64,000 nucleotides of DNA from positions 138,729,745 through 138,793,744 of the forward strand of contig JAOWCC010001589.1 in the NCBI GenBank assembly GCA_030867875.1. Reading direction: 5' to 3'. The stretch's first letter is position 1. The number at the start of each line of letters is the position of its first letter. The position numbers and the translations under genes were made by a program. Below the pieces are notes generated by a model. The model saw only the letters and a list, made by a program, of their open reading frames with translations, had not been told where the DNA came from and did no database searches. The stretch is from Actinernus sp. WN-2022. Its lineage: Eukaryota > Cnidaria > Anthozoa > Actiniaria > Actinernidae. Positions 21,986 to 33,286 of this stretch are shown here, piece by piece.

Positions 21986-22782
21986 AGTTTGAAAAACGCA
22001 TGGTATTGGTTCCGGAGGAATTTATGGACATGATCGAACGCAAAAACAAGCAACGAACATCACCGCAAACGAAATCCCTGCTTCGTCTGGAAAAGAAAAT
22101 GGAGGGAATTTTGCACAACCCTAATGAAAGTGCAGACAACACCGTGCACGAATACAATCAAACTCTACAGTGTTATCTTGATGTTCAAGAGCAACAGCAA
22201 CAATATATCCCTACGGTAAAAATCCATCAGGAGGATGGCGAGGATTCTTCGAAGGAGAAAAACCCTGAACCCTTGCCGGTGGTTTCTAATCGGGAAACTA
22301 TCCATGATTCAGACCCCATCATGACTGAAGGTGAAATTTTTGAATCAGTCCCAAAAAGTTCTCGAAATTTAGCCAAGGCCATGATCACTCGCCTCAAAGC
22401 TAACCCTGACAAAGTGAAGTGGGATGGTAAAGGACAAGTAACTATCGATAACCAGGTGATTGGAGGGTCCAACATTGTCGATTTGATAAATGACCAGCTA
22501 CGTTCAAGGCGAAATTTCAACCCTTCTGGGTGGAGGAACTTCTCGGATTCTCTAGCCGAAATCAACATGCCACGTTATCTCATGCGAAACGAACAAAGAC
22601 GTAGCTATATCGATCAACAAGAGAAACCTACTACACCAGTCCTAAAAACTCCTGCCGTTGCACAACCACCGCGTATTCTACCTCCTACCCCACCCACGAC
22701 ACCTAGGACCCTTCAGAAAGATAGTTCAAGATCCAAACGGTACAAGATCAAAAGACTATCAGACAACTGGGTTACATACTAA
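21982..22782 (+). CDS. Virus-like element protein, 266 aa (copy A)
   Basis: An intact frame starting MKFEKRMVLVPEEFMDM. Residues about 30-75 form a helical segment (LLRLEKKMEGILHN, TVHEYNQTLQCYL), then an acidic linker, and residues about 130-200 form a compact domain with VKWDGKGQVTIDNQVIGGSN, IVDLINDQLRSR, a GWRNFSDSL motif and NMPRYL. The C-terminus is proline-rich, then basic. From memory this architecture recurs as an uncharacterised protein in metazoan mobile or virus-like elements; I cannot name a function. It is identical in copy B, the best preserved gene of the cluster, and has its own AATAAA downstream. Confidence 0.75.
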   Translation: MKFEKRMVLVPEEFMDMIERKNKQRTSPQTKSLLRLEKKMEGILHNPNESADNTVHEYNQTLQCYLDVQEQQQQYIPTVKIHQEDGEDSSKEKNPEPLPVVSNRETIHDSDPIMTEGEIFESVPKSSRNLAKAMITRLKANPDKVKWDGKGQVTIDNQVIGGSNIVDLINDQLRSRRNFNPSGWRNFSDSLAEINMPRYLMRNEQRRSYIDQQEKPTTPVLKTPAVAQPPRILPPTPPTTPRTLQKDSSRSKRYKIKRLSDNWVTY

Positions 22783-22837
22783 AAGAAAGACAAACCAGTT
22801 ATACACTAATTCCTTTTGTATTCTTTATTGTGAATCA

Positions 22838-22843
22838 AATAAA
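22838..22843 (+). terminator. Polyadenylation signal of the 266-aa gene (copy A)
   Basis: AATAAA about 56 bp after the stop codon, conserved in copy B. Confidence 0.65.
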
Positions 22844-22954
22844 GTAAAGATCGAGTATAAAACTATTTACTGTCTATGTTTGATTACATTTTTCATGTGG
22901 GTTAATGATACTTGATGGGCTTTTTCTAAATATTAATTTTGCTGTTGCTCTACT

Positions 22955-23635
22955 CAGGTACATTAAGGCCTGGGTCTCAATCTTTTCCAAAATGGCCGCC
23001 ACAAATCAAGAGGGGGTGGTCTATCTCTTCGTGCTTGTAAGTTGTTTTCATGGCACTTTGACAGACTCGATAAAGGCACGAGGCTAACAATTTCTAGTGA
23101 CAGTTTCCCTGGAAACATGTAATGTGATCTTTGAACTTCAATTTAAGGAAATTTGAAAAAAGCCTCGGGGAGGAAGGTAGAGAGTTTTAATGTGGCGGGT
23201 ATTTTATTCTAATCGAATCAGGGTTAGTGCATACTTTCTTGGTCCAACTAGAACGGTTGGAAATTTTAAAAGGAAGGCCAATTAAGGTAAATGTAAAATT
23301 TGATACCCTCAAGTTTCAACGAATTTAACAAACTTTTCCACGATGTCTAGTTGGACTGAAAAACTACATGGTAAACTGCATTAGTTCCACCCGTTTTAAT
23401 TCTGACCTTTGTGCGCTCTACTTTCCTCCCGAAGCCTTCTATCATATTTTCTTCAAAATGATATCAAAGGTCACAGGGTCCGTCGCTATGGCAACCATCT
23501 TTGCCAGAACGTTAAAATGTGGACTCTACATGAGATATAGTAATTTAAATGTTATCGGGTACAACCAAACGAAAGTAGACCACCCCTTTACTTTTAAGGG
23601 GTGTGGTCATTCTTGACCCAGGCCTTAATATACCT
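22955..23635. mobile_element. MITE M3, about 680 bp
   Basis: Inverted ends CAGGTACATTAAGGCCTGGG and its near-complement ending TTAATATACCTG. Copy B runs straight from CTCTACT to GCAGATAAA (48770-48783), giving the empty site; the likely target duplication is ACT, though an AGT at the right leaves one to three bases ambiguous. It lies at the 3' end of the coiled-coil gene and removes its stop codon. No transposase frame. Confidence 0.9.
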
Positions 23636-23640
23636 GAGTA

Positions 23641-23934
23641 CTGCAGATAAATACCTACGAATAAAAACACTGACACGGTATCTTGGGACTGGTCATGTTC
23701 TGGGATACCGGTACATGAAAGATCATGGATAGTGTCCTTTAGCAAATTCGTAGCTTCGGTCTGTCATTTGATAACCTTCTTTAAGTCTAGAACGCCCTTG
23801 TTTATTTCCTTACTCGCTCTCTTCAAATACCTTTTAGCCTTTCACTGTCTTTGTCTATATTTTCTTTCTAAGGGTACCCGGTTTTTTTTCGTTCCCACTT
23901 TCCTCGACATCTCGTTCATCTGGTGTACGTTCAT
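23641..23934 (-). pseudogene. Coiled-coil gene remnant of the cluster (copy A)
   Basis: One minus-strand frame starts at a methionine in MNVHQMNEMSRKVGTKKN and runs nearly 100 codons, through KRYLKRASKEINKGVLDLKK and TIHDLSCTGIPEHDQSQD, with two internal TGA codons (31 and 57). The lysine-rich middle predicts a helix or short coiled coil. Both TGAs are shared with copy B. In A the MITE at 22955 also removes the terminal stop. Mutated arginine codons (CGA to TGA) are a plausible cause. Function unknown. Confidence 0.5.
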
Positions 23935-24188
23935 GCATGCAGAGGGTATTATTAAACGGTATAGAAAACTATTACGAAATACGGTCAATAAATCAAGCGT
24001 TACCCGACCACACCCTTCCAAGCCCTAAACCCTATCAAGTCAAGATCAAGTCCACACAGTACATATTCAGGTTACAATTTCTTAATTAAAATACCCGATA
24101 CCATTTACATCTTCAAAAAATAAAAACAAAGTGTATACGGCAATCTCTGTTCACTGTCTTTAATCAAAAAGGTGAATAACGTTCAAGT

Positions 24189-24514
24189 TTAAAATTTATC
24201 TTCAACGTTTTTCTTCTTGTTACCATCTTTGGGGGCACAGTGCTTCGGCCTTTTCGCCTTAGGTAGTTCGGGATCGGTCATAGTGGCCATAGTGGTTTTA
24301 GATGGACACACAGAGGGGACCTCACTTCTCTGTACTCGCTTAGTACCTTGTCGTGAAACACTTCCATGTCGTTGGAAAAGTCGTCTGCCGATGTGAAAAA
24401 TCCACAGCACCCCTTCTTATACTTAATAAATTGTTTGTCGTTTTTCTTACTTAGCTACATTGTCAGTCCTTCACTCTCTGTGCAAAAGCAGGGATACTTC
24501 TCCAAAGACACCAT
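24189..24514 (-). pseudogene. Tandem zf-GRF gene, deleted copy (copy A)
   Basis: Homologue of 49323-49808. The first zinc-finger region and the shared in-frame TAG are present, but about 160 bp carrying the second finger are gone and the frame is shifted. The lysine-rich C-terminus (PKAKRPKHCAPKDGNKKK) survives in sequence but is disconnected. Confidence 0.7.
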
Positions 24515-25386
24515 TTTAAGTGGAGGGTTGTTCTTAGTTTTTTTCCCGTAGTTCGTGCGAAGAGAAGTAACGGGGTTGGCAAAGGTTTCACGTGAAGCAC
24601 GGGAACTTATACGATTTTGGTAACCACATGACTTGATTCCCTACACCTTCACGAATCCACCTTTAACAAACAGACGTACTGCCCTTTGCGCATGGCCATG
24701 AAAAAGCGAAATACACCCTTTGCAAACAATCGTTAGAAATTTCGAACATTTAATTTAACTGATACACATAGCAAACAATGTTGTCCTTCTTTTCTTTCAT
24801 TGAAAAAAAAAATACAAAGGTATTGACGTGCGAAAACGCCAGTGAGCAAATTTAATAACGTCGATTGCCACATTCCTAAACTTAATACGTGTAATGACCG
24901 ATCCAACAACCGCCTGTAAGAAAAGTACGTACATACATGTACAAGGTCAAAATGAAACTCGGAAAAAAAGAAAAAAAGTTAGCTGTTTTATGACCAATCC
25001 TATTTCACTCAGAATGTACATCATTCGTGACCGACTATCGGTCGTACACATATGCTCAATATGTTAACTTAAATAGGGTTCTATTGAAATGCAAATGTGT
25101 CTGTGTGTGGTAAAAACATGTTTTCAAGTGTAAATGTCTACGATATAGGGAAAGAATACGACTCACGCTAATCTTGCAATTAGTATAACTTTCTTATCAT
25201 CCTATGAGTTATCGTTTACATCAACCCTATGTATGTTGCCTTCTCTTAATTTTCTCTAAACCGTTTAACGTTAACCTAGTTACGTACAGATCAAGTACGT
25301 CAAACATTCGTGTGAGTTATTTACCATTACTTGTAGTTCGAAACACAGAAACCATAACCGAACAAAAGAGCATTCAATGCAAATAA
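24515..25386. other. Cluster intergenic segment, copy A
   Basis: No supported gene. Open frames on both strands are short, and one (25204-25386, plus) is identical in both copies without a recognisable motif. The right end holds the RING-gene promoter. Confidence 0.4.
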
Positions 25387-27316
25387 TTCAGTATAAAACG
25401 AAGGGACGTGAAACCCTTCTTCATTCGTCATCATCTCGAACCAAGGTAAGGTCCAAACTGTTTAATGATACACTATAAGATCGTGTGCAGTATCCTCACA
25501 GATATTCTCTTCTTGCATCCTATCTATATACAGCCGTTAACCCTTGTGTACTATGCAAGTCGATACCAGAGCCTACCTTTACATTGAGTAACTGTGGGCA
25601 CACATTCTGTGAGGGGTGTGTCCGCTTGGCCTTCGCCACAGGGCTTTGCCCTGTGGGGGCTTGCTGGTAAGTTTTCTACTTCATTTCGCTACAATGCATA
25701 AACGCAATACCACACAACTGTAACCCTTAGCGATATTCCCAATAACTTATCAATCGTATAAATCATTCTTGCAGGAAGGCAGGAGACGGGTGTCGTAGTC
25801 CACGCGAATAGCATGGACGCCAACGTTCTGGCGGCGGTCCACCGGGCCGCCCACGCTTGGCACAAATGACCCTAAAATCTATCACTTTGCTATATTTTCA
25901 AAAGTTTCCAACATAGAAGATTGAATTTTTGTGGGATGATGAAGACTGACGACCTAAACAAAATCCGATGATTTGATCTACCGTAGACATCTTGATGACG
26001 TCACAGTTACGTCATGTATCCATTTATAATAGGTTTCTCGATGTTTTCAATTACCTTGAACATCAGTAATTTTTATATTTTCAATTTCCCATCATGTCGA
26101 CAACAAAGAAACCGAAAACCCGAGTTCGATTGGTTAAGAGGTAGAAAAGTTATTAAATTTTGAATTTTGGCAATTTTCCCGCCAAAATTTGGCGGGAAAT
26201 ATTCAACACAGAACCATTTACAAAAAACCTTCTTCATTCATCTTTTAGAGTTTAAAATATTTGTTTACGACAATCTAGCAATCAAAAGAGTAAATCGGTA
26301 CCCACAACCGTATGTTTTTAGAATTTTCGATTTTTGAGAGGAAATACTTTAAAATTCGCAGTGAAAAAGAGCAAACGTCATTATGACGTCATATAATTTT
26401 GAAAACGTCTTTTAAAAATAACTATTCAAGTATTTTTCGGGTTTTAAAGAGGAACTGTACTTACTGTACACTGAATAGCCACTATATGGTCTTTTTTTAT
26501 GTTTATTCAATTTAGAAAGCATGACTGATGTCAGACCCATGACGTCAGAAAACGTGACGTCACAGAAACTTCAGTTCTTAATAACTCAGCAAATATTTAT
26601 CGTAGAGACTTTAAAATTGCGGCAATCAAAAACACATAGTTATGTTGTTGTGGTAACATGCTTTATTTCAAACGTATAGGTAACGCAGAATTTGACCTTA
26701 AAAGGAGTCGTTCGTTATGACGTCACACCAGCGTCAATATACAAACGTGTTTGATCCTAAAGACGTTATTTCACATTAATATTAACATACGAAAATTTCG
26801 TTAAATTTGACAGCGAATTAAACAAGATGTGCTGGTTTATATATTTTTGGCTCGCTTTTAGTGATCGATTTTGAGGTAACTTATGCCAGGCGTGGCCGAT
26901 ATGGTGTTTAACAAGAAGGTATGATAAAATCAATGCAATGGTCACAGTAAGCGCAACATTCATTAACACCATACCTGTTATAAATTCCTAATCCGTCGTT
27001 CTTCTTCTTTTTCAGTGACATGTTACACCACAAAATAACCGGTAAGTCTTGTTCTTAATCTTAGAGTAAAAAACGTATCTCTTTCACTTTAGTCAGGATA
27101 AAGAAATAGCGTGATGCATGTTTGGTTTACATAGTTAGGAGTGATTCGGCAGATATTACCGACTTAACCGTAGCCATGAGTACCCTTCTTAGATCGTTAC
27201 CCCCTTGCTTACCGTTTAAGGACGTTAAAAGCGTAAGAACATTTCATCAGAGAAGCACGCGTAGAGAAACCACAGAGCCATTAATTTTGCTCCCCTCTAT
27301 ACTAAACAGACTCTAA
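25387..27316 (+). pseudogene. RING-exon gene, disabled copy (copy A)
   Basis: Homologue of 50725-51560. Three private lesions are visible: the start ATG reads ATC near 25436, exon 3 is interrupted by a 1-kb MITE (25852-26894), and the first codon of exon 4 is TGA instead of TGG. The RING exon itself (within 25531-25670) is intact apart from one missense difference (PTF context), and the splice sites are conserved. The last exon ends at 27316. Confidence 0.7.
25852..26894. mobile_element. DNA element M4, 1043 bp, EnSpm/CACTA-like ends
   Basis: Ends CACGCTTGGCACAA and, at the right, TTATGCCAGGCGTG in inverted orientation. GCC is duplicated on both sides (25849-25851, 26895-26897). Copy B (51139-51145) has the empty site. 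A 3-bp duplication and CAC-type ends fit EnSpm/CACTA, inferred only. The interior is rich in TGACGTCA-type palindromes and has no transposase frame. Confidence 0.9.
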
Positions 27317-28086
27317 TCATCGTCAGTATGTTCATCAAGTATAACACCTAGGTAATTAAACTTGGATAGTCTTTCAATTTTTTTACCTTGAAGTTGAAGA
27401 ACGAAATCTGCGGTGTTGTCTAATTTCTGTCTTGTTCCAAAGAGCAAACCCTTGGTTTTACGCTAGTTTAAAACTAGTTGACTGTCCATCATCCACTGCT
27501 CGACACGGTTTAGATCTTCTTACAGAGCATCCTTGATGGTACTTACATCGTACCCAGTGAAGTAAATAACTGTGTCATCAGCATACATGCTAATCGACGA
27601 GCTCTTTAGACACAGCGGCAGTATTGGCCCCAACAAGGAACCCTGTGGGACACCAAAGTCTATATGAAGGCTGGATGATAGGTCATTTCCATACTGTACT
27701 CTTTGTGAACGCGTGGTTAGATAGTTTCTAAATCATTCAAGACTTTGTCCCCTGACTCCATAATTTATTTATTTACAACATTTGGGCGTAACGCCACAGG
27801 AAACAAGCAATAGGACTGAAGGTCCCCTACGAGGCTTGTCTCCGCCATGTCAGTGGACCTACGATTTTACGTCCTTATCCGAGAAGACGTGAAGGTCTAA
27901 CCATTTGCAGTTGGTTCACAAAGGCAGCACCTTCTACTCAGTTATTTTAACACCCTGAGTGTTGGTCCGGCCGGGGTTTGAACCCACGACCTCCCGCTCG
28001 ACAGACCGGAGCTTAACCACTGAGCTAACCGGGAGGTGGTTCTAGTTTATGGAGGAGACATTTGTGATTTACAAGGTCAAAAGCCT
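27317..28086 (-). pseudogene. LINE RT fragment interrupted by a SINE (copy A)
   Basis: On the minus strand the order is KAFDLVNHKCLLHKLE (RT motif), then the SINE, then QYGNDLSSSLHIDFGVPQGS, LLGPILPL, SMYADDTVIYFTGYD (catalytic YADD) and LSKFNYLGVILDEHTDD. Several in-frame stops occur. It begins right after the last exon of the RING gene. CR1/L2-like, decayed, shared with copy B. Confidence 0.85.
27772..28038 (-). mobile_element. tRNA-derived SINE nested in LINE (copy A)
   Basis: The minus-strand head at the right has an A box (TTAGCTCAGTGG) and a B box (GGTTCAAACCC); the tail at the left is (AAAT)n. It splits the LINE RT frame, so it is younger than that LINE but older than the segmental duplication. 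Confidence 0.88.
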
Positions 28087-29248
28087 TTTAAGTATTTGGT
28101 ATTTGTAGTTTCGCTTCCAAACGAACATGTACATTCAAAGTGAATAATTAAAACGATTATTAAACTGAAATTATTGTTCGAATAGTGAAATCATATAACT
28201 TGAAGACCCGTGCCTCTGAGTTTGATTCAGGTATAAAAATATTCCACCTCCACCGTTACCGCTAGCCCCGCTAGCTATACGTACATACTCTCATGCAAGT
28301 TTTACGTTTATCTATATATACAACAACTGAAATAACCTACCTACTAATAAATGATGCAGGCTTTGACTTGTGCTTTGAAGAAGCCATAACTTTGTTTCAG
28401 TTTAAAGATACGTTTGCATGATTAAATGTATGTTGCTTCGATCGGTTCTCAAACTGGGCTGCTTAAAGTGCCTTTCACCCTTTTGCAATTTTGATAGCTT
28501 ATGAACCTCCGAAAGGTTTTGAGTACTTCTGTGAAGAAAGTTTTGGTTTAAAGTGAATACTTTATGTTCTACGCTTGTTTGAAATCGTGTAAATGTGACC
28601 TTTCCTGGCCCATGACCGCGTAAGTAAAAGCCTGGGTCGAAACCTGGGTAGACGTCATCTTGACGTCATATAATTAATTCCGCTTTGCAATCATTTGAAG
28701 AAATACTTAATATGGTGACTAAAATGACTTTTTTCTTTACAAACAACTCAAAAACACCAGGGTGAAGCATTTCACCCTGGTTAAATGCTCGCTGAAGATT
28801 CCCTCTTTTCCTTTCACACCCCAGACTTTTCGTGGATATGCTGAACGACACTCCAAGAAAACTGAAGCGTTGATTTGAGCTACCAATACGAAAATACGAA
28901 TAGGTGAAAAGGATAACGTGGAAGCAGTTTAAAGGAAGTTGGAGTTTATTTTAACTTGCCGGTTGAATCAGGAACTGTCCCACTCAAGCTTTGTATTGTG
29001 AATTATTCGAAGTCTCGAATCAGGAAATGACCTAAAATATACACGATATTCTGAAGTGTAGAATCAGGAAATAAGTTTGAAATACGCACGATATACTCTT
29101 GCCGAGGAGAATAAAGTGAGTTAAAATTAAATTTTACACTCCAATCCAGCTTCTATGTGTTTGTCATGGTTCAATGACCCGGGTAACACAAGAAGGCAAT
29201 GACGTAATTAAGTAAATGATAACGTGACGAAAGACATTTAACGGCAAT

Positions 29249-29392
29249 CCCTTTATGTAGGACGACACGAATTTTTACCAAAAATACAATAGAATACAAC
29301 ACAATACAATTCAAAACAACAACAGAACGCAACACAATACAATACAATATAATACAATTTGGTAGCAATTCGTGTCGTCCTACATGAAGGGA
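29249..29392. repeat. Hairpin with (AATAC)n core (copy A)
   Basis: Arms GTAGGACGACACGAAT and complement enclose about 90 bp of imperfect AATACA repeats. Duplicated at 53790-53935. Confidence 0.75.
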
Positions 29393-29439
29393 TGGCCCAT
29401 TTAACATTTACGACATGAACTAACCATGCGGTGAATCAG

Positions 29440-30860
29440 TAAATGCTTGAAAATCGAACAGACTATACATACATCAACTTTATTAACGTGTCATAAATTC
29501 TAGCGCCAAGGCACTAATAGTGGACACAACTTAAAATTAAAAGAAATATAAATGTTAAAAGTTCAAAATGTGGCATATATAAAAACTATAAGATATATAT
29601 ATATACATACATATTCTAAAATTCCCACCCATTGAAAGTACTTTAAAAAAATATTTTTCCCACGAAAGGTCATGGTACTAGAGTTAATAAAAAGATTTAT
29701 AAAATAACTAATTATTAACTGTTGCATAAATAACAATTCCTACAACTACCATTCACAGTACTTTCAAAATCCTTCTCCTTATGACTTTAAAAAAATTAAT
29801 GACATTAGTTAAACTTCTTTCTTCTTTAGTAAGCTTAGACCATAGAAATGGCCCTAGGTACCTCACTGAGTGCTTTCCATAAGTTACGGTATTAAAACGA
29901 GGTAATCTAAAATCGGAATTCCTCAAGTTATACACTTTGTCCTTATTCGTATTACAATAGAATAGATCCTGTATATACATAGGCAATAAATGGTTCTTAG
30001 CTTTATACATAAGTATCACGATATCCTGTAATCTCCTATTGTTAAGTGTATGTAGATTTGCGCTCTGAAGCAAATGTTCATAAGTGTCTGACCAATTACT
30101 AAATACTGCACGCAACGCTCTCTCTTGAAGTCTTTCTAGTTTCCGCTTATCTGATGCTCGACAAAAATGTCATACCATATGGCAATACGTCAAATGTGGC
30201 AAGATAGCAATCTTATATAGCTCTAATTTGGCATTAACTGGTATAAGATTTCTTAACCGTAAAAGAACGCGAACCTGTTTGCTAACCTTTTTACAAACTT
30301 CACTAATATGGTTGCTAAAATTTAGTTGGTCATCTAAATGGACACCTAGTAACTTGATTGATAGAGATTGTTTGATTTTAGTATTATCAATTTCTATATT
30401 TATTGTCTTATCAGCTTTCTTAGAACCCAATACCATGCCTTGATATTTGTCGAAGTTCACTTGTAGTAGATTATCCTCATACCACTTAGTAATCCTATTC
30501 CCATCTTCTATCAACTTCTCCTCCACACTTCTGGCTGAATCACCCGTTACATAGATCTGGTGATCATCGGCATACATGGAGATGTTAGAATCCTCAACTG
30601 TCTGAGTAAGATCGTTCTGAAATATATTCCATAGAAGTCTACTCGTCAAATGCGGGACACATATACGTATATCATTTCCTCTGTAGGTAACAATACATGC
30701 AAGGTTTCAAAATTAAGTTAGGAGCATTTGTACGACAAGATTTAAGCGAATCGCTGCGCTTGTGATCTGAGTTGGCGAGGTCAATCGACCGTGAAACAGT
30801 AAGCACCGAGATAAATGCACTAAGCAATGGAACTGGAAGATATATCGCAGAGTTATACAA
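29440..30860 (-). pseudogene. Second LINE RT remnant (copy A)
   Basis: The minus strand encodes SNISMYADDHQIYVTGDSA (catalytic YADD), IKLLGVHLDDQLNF, RLRNLIPVNAKLELYKIAIL and a C-terminal segment with VRYLGPFLWSKL. A TGG-to-TGA change after PHLTYCHMV separates two frames in A but not in B. 5'-truncated, within the long-TIR element. Confidence 0.85.
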
Positions 30861-31376
30861 GGTTAGATACCAATGTGATGATATTTAGGTAAATCATCGT
30901 CACATTTAGCCTTTACGTTGATTTTAGAGCACAATTGAAGTTTTCAGGGCTAACCCGCCCGGGTTTAAATGAGTAAATGAAGGAATCAGGAAACAGCCGA
31001 ATCAAAAAATGCGAATCAGTAACTAGTTTCACCCTGGTTCAAAAACTGTGTATATTTTCTATGCATCGATGTTGTTGTGATAAAAAGGCACCATGGAGAA
31101 TAATGCATTAATGAAATGATGTTGTGATAAAAATGTTGTTGTGATAAAAAGGCGCCATGGAGAATAATGCATTAATGAGATGACGTCTACCCAGGTTTCG
31201 ACCCAGGCTTTTACTTACGCGGTCATGGGTCAGGAAAGGTCACATTTACACGATTTCAAACAAGCGTAGAACATAAAGTATTCACTTTAAACCAAAACTT
31301 TCTTCACAGAAGTACTCAAAACCTTTCGGAGGTTCGAAAGCTATCAAAATTGCAAAGGGTGATAGGCACTTTAACG

Positions 31377-32639
31377 CTTACTGATACAGATATGGGCATG
31401 ACGTGACCTTTGAGTGTCAGCTTTCATGGATCGCATGATCTTAACTGGTATACCTTAGATGGGATGATAACACACACACGCAACATAACTACTAGTTCCG
31501 GTCTTAAAATGAGGCTAGCTAGCACATTGTGAACGCAACATTAGAAGTGCAAGGAGGTACTACAAAAACAAACAAAGAAATCCTGTAAAAATAGATTTAG
31601 AAAAAAAACATTGTGAACGCAACATTAGAAGTGCAAGGAGGTACTACAAAAACAAACAAAGAAATCCTGTAAAAATAGATTTAGAAAAAAAACTTGGGTG
31701 AAATTGTTTTTCCTGCAAAGAAAAAACGTGCACAGCACATTTCTAATAGTGTTTCCCTAATGTCTGCTTGCATGCAGTTTCCGTTTTTGTTAGGCTGTGA
31801 ATGGAACAGTTTTTAAGGTAGAATTTTGTCAGTACTTTGTATCGATTTTTTTTGCAGAAAGATATTATTGGAATTCAACCCACTGATGTTTTTTCCCTGT
31901 GATTAATTGAAGGAGCAGCAAATTTCCATACAAAAACTTTTTTTTTGTTCCAGAGCTAGATCTAGAGATTTGAGTTACCATTATATGAACTTCCAAGTCA
32001 TCTATCAACTAACATAATATCAGAACACCAGAATCCAATCTTGGCTATATTTTATTCCATACATGTTAAGTACATGTAGTACCTAATTTTAATTAAAAAC
32101 CTTTTTTCTCAACATGATCTTATCCCACCTACAATTTTGGAAAGTATAGTTTTAATGTCTTTTTGATATTTATGATTCTGGTTGCATGTTTCTGAGTCTG
32201 CTCTTCTATGATGGTTGAAGTATACTTTTTGAAATGTTGGTAAAAAGTACACTTCCGATAAATGTTATGAGAGAAGTATACTTTTAGCAACCAGCTCTAA
32301 ATTGGTAAAATGACCACAGTAGCATAAAAGTGTACTTTTTGGATAGCAGGCAGTAATAAAGTTGGAATAAAGTATGCTTCAAATAGGATAAAAGTCTACT
32401 TTAGTGTACTTGAATCTTCAGAGCAGGCAAGTTGGGTACTCTGAACTTCACAGGTAATTTGGAAACGTCAGAGCAGGCAATTTGCAAGTTAGCAATTTGG
32501 CTTTCTGGACATTATTTCAGCTCAAGTTAAAGTTTTTGTTTGCAGTGATTAATAAAGTGTTCTAAAATGGAGTGTATTTTAATGCGATTTTGCAGAATTG
32601 TTTTTGATGAGAATACGACAAAATGTTTGGGAATTTAAA
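31377..32639. other. Noncoding segment with tandem repeat and GTATAC words
   Basis: Contains an 84-bp tandem duplication at 31524-31691 (single in copy B) and several AAGTATACTT/AAGTGTACTTTT motifs at 32210-32410. No ORF of interest. Confidence 0.5.
31524..31691. repeat. 84-bp tandem duplication (copy A only)
   Basis: Two adjacent identical units starting ACATTGTGAACGCAACATTA. Copy B at 56012 has one unit, so the duplication is private to A. Confidence 0.9.
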
Positions 32640-33281
32640 TGCGCGCTGCCGTAAAACCGTGTTTTATGTGAAAGAACATACCTTGTCGTATGAACGGCCA
32701 ACTAGCTAGAAAGTCTATTAAAGTTTGAACGGCAGATAAAAAGCAGGACTGAAAACACTCAGTTTCAAGCCGCATCTATTGATGTTGAAATTAGAAACTT
32801 ATTTCTCACAGTTAATTCGTTAGCAAGAATTATTTTCAACATTAATAAGAGCGACTCTGCAAATTTGTATAAGAAAAAAGAACATAAGAAGAACATATGT
32901 TACCTCTTGAATAAATTATACGTCGAGTTTGGAAAATATTCTACGCGTAATATGTAATTAGTAGAATTATCTATATTTTTGACTATTCTCACACCAAGAA
33001 CTTGGAATACTTATTCAAAGAATTGAAGCGAATTGAATTCTAAGTACCATAATGCATGTAGAGATGAATCAATAACACACACAAGCCTGAGGTGATGTCA
33101 CTCATCTTATCACCATAGAAACAAACGGTGACAGCAAGTGTACCTAGTACCTAAAACAGACTGTATCTAGTACAGAGTGAATAGGAAATTCAAAGGTTAC
33201 GATATGCTAACCGCCATGGAAAGCGAGTTGCAGTTGATGTTTCGAGCTAGCGTTAGCACTTTGTCAGAGCGAAGCCGTTTT
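32640..33281 (+). repeat. Array unit fragment (copy A)
   Basis: Matches 57040-57420 plus 57800-58094 in copy B, and more loosely 39290-39475, 40060-40155 and 41380-41850. The recurring GCGCGCTGCCGTAAAACCG and TTTGAACGGCAGATAAAAAG stretches mark the array backbone. Confidence 0.75.
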
Positions 33282-33286
33282 CTATT

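Larger units (their letters stand above)
28461..31376. mobile_element. Long-TIR element carrying a LINE (copy A)
   Basis: Inverted arms of about 205 bp (28461-28668 and 31172-31376) include CCATGACCGCGTAAGTAAAA and GTTTTGAGTACTTCTGTGAA. The interior holds a LINE on the minus strand and an AATAC-rich hairpin. A compact relative without the LINE lies at 39651-40035, so the TIR element was probably a small MITE that later received the LINE. No transposase. Confidence 0.8.

Noticed and set aside
22227..22568. 113-aa minus-strand ORF within the 266-aa gene
   Set aside because: A shadow of the plus-strand gene; composition and conservation follow the sense frame.
27930..28038. tRNA gene with good A and B boxes on the minus strand
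   Set aside because: It continues into a body with an (AAAT)n tail and interrupts an RT frame, so it is a SINE.
30672..30860. 62-aa minus-strand ORF conserved in both copies
   Set aside because: Copies are too similar for openness to be evidence, and no motif or start context supports coding.
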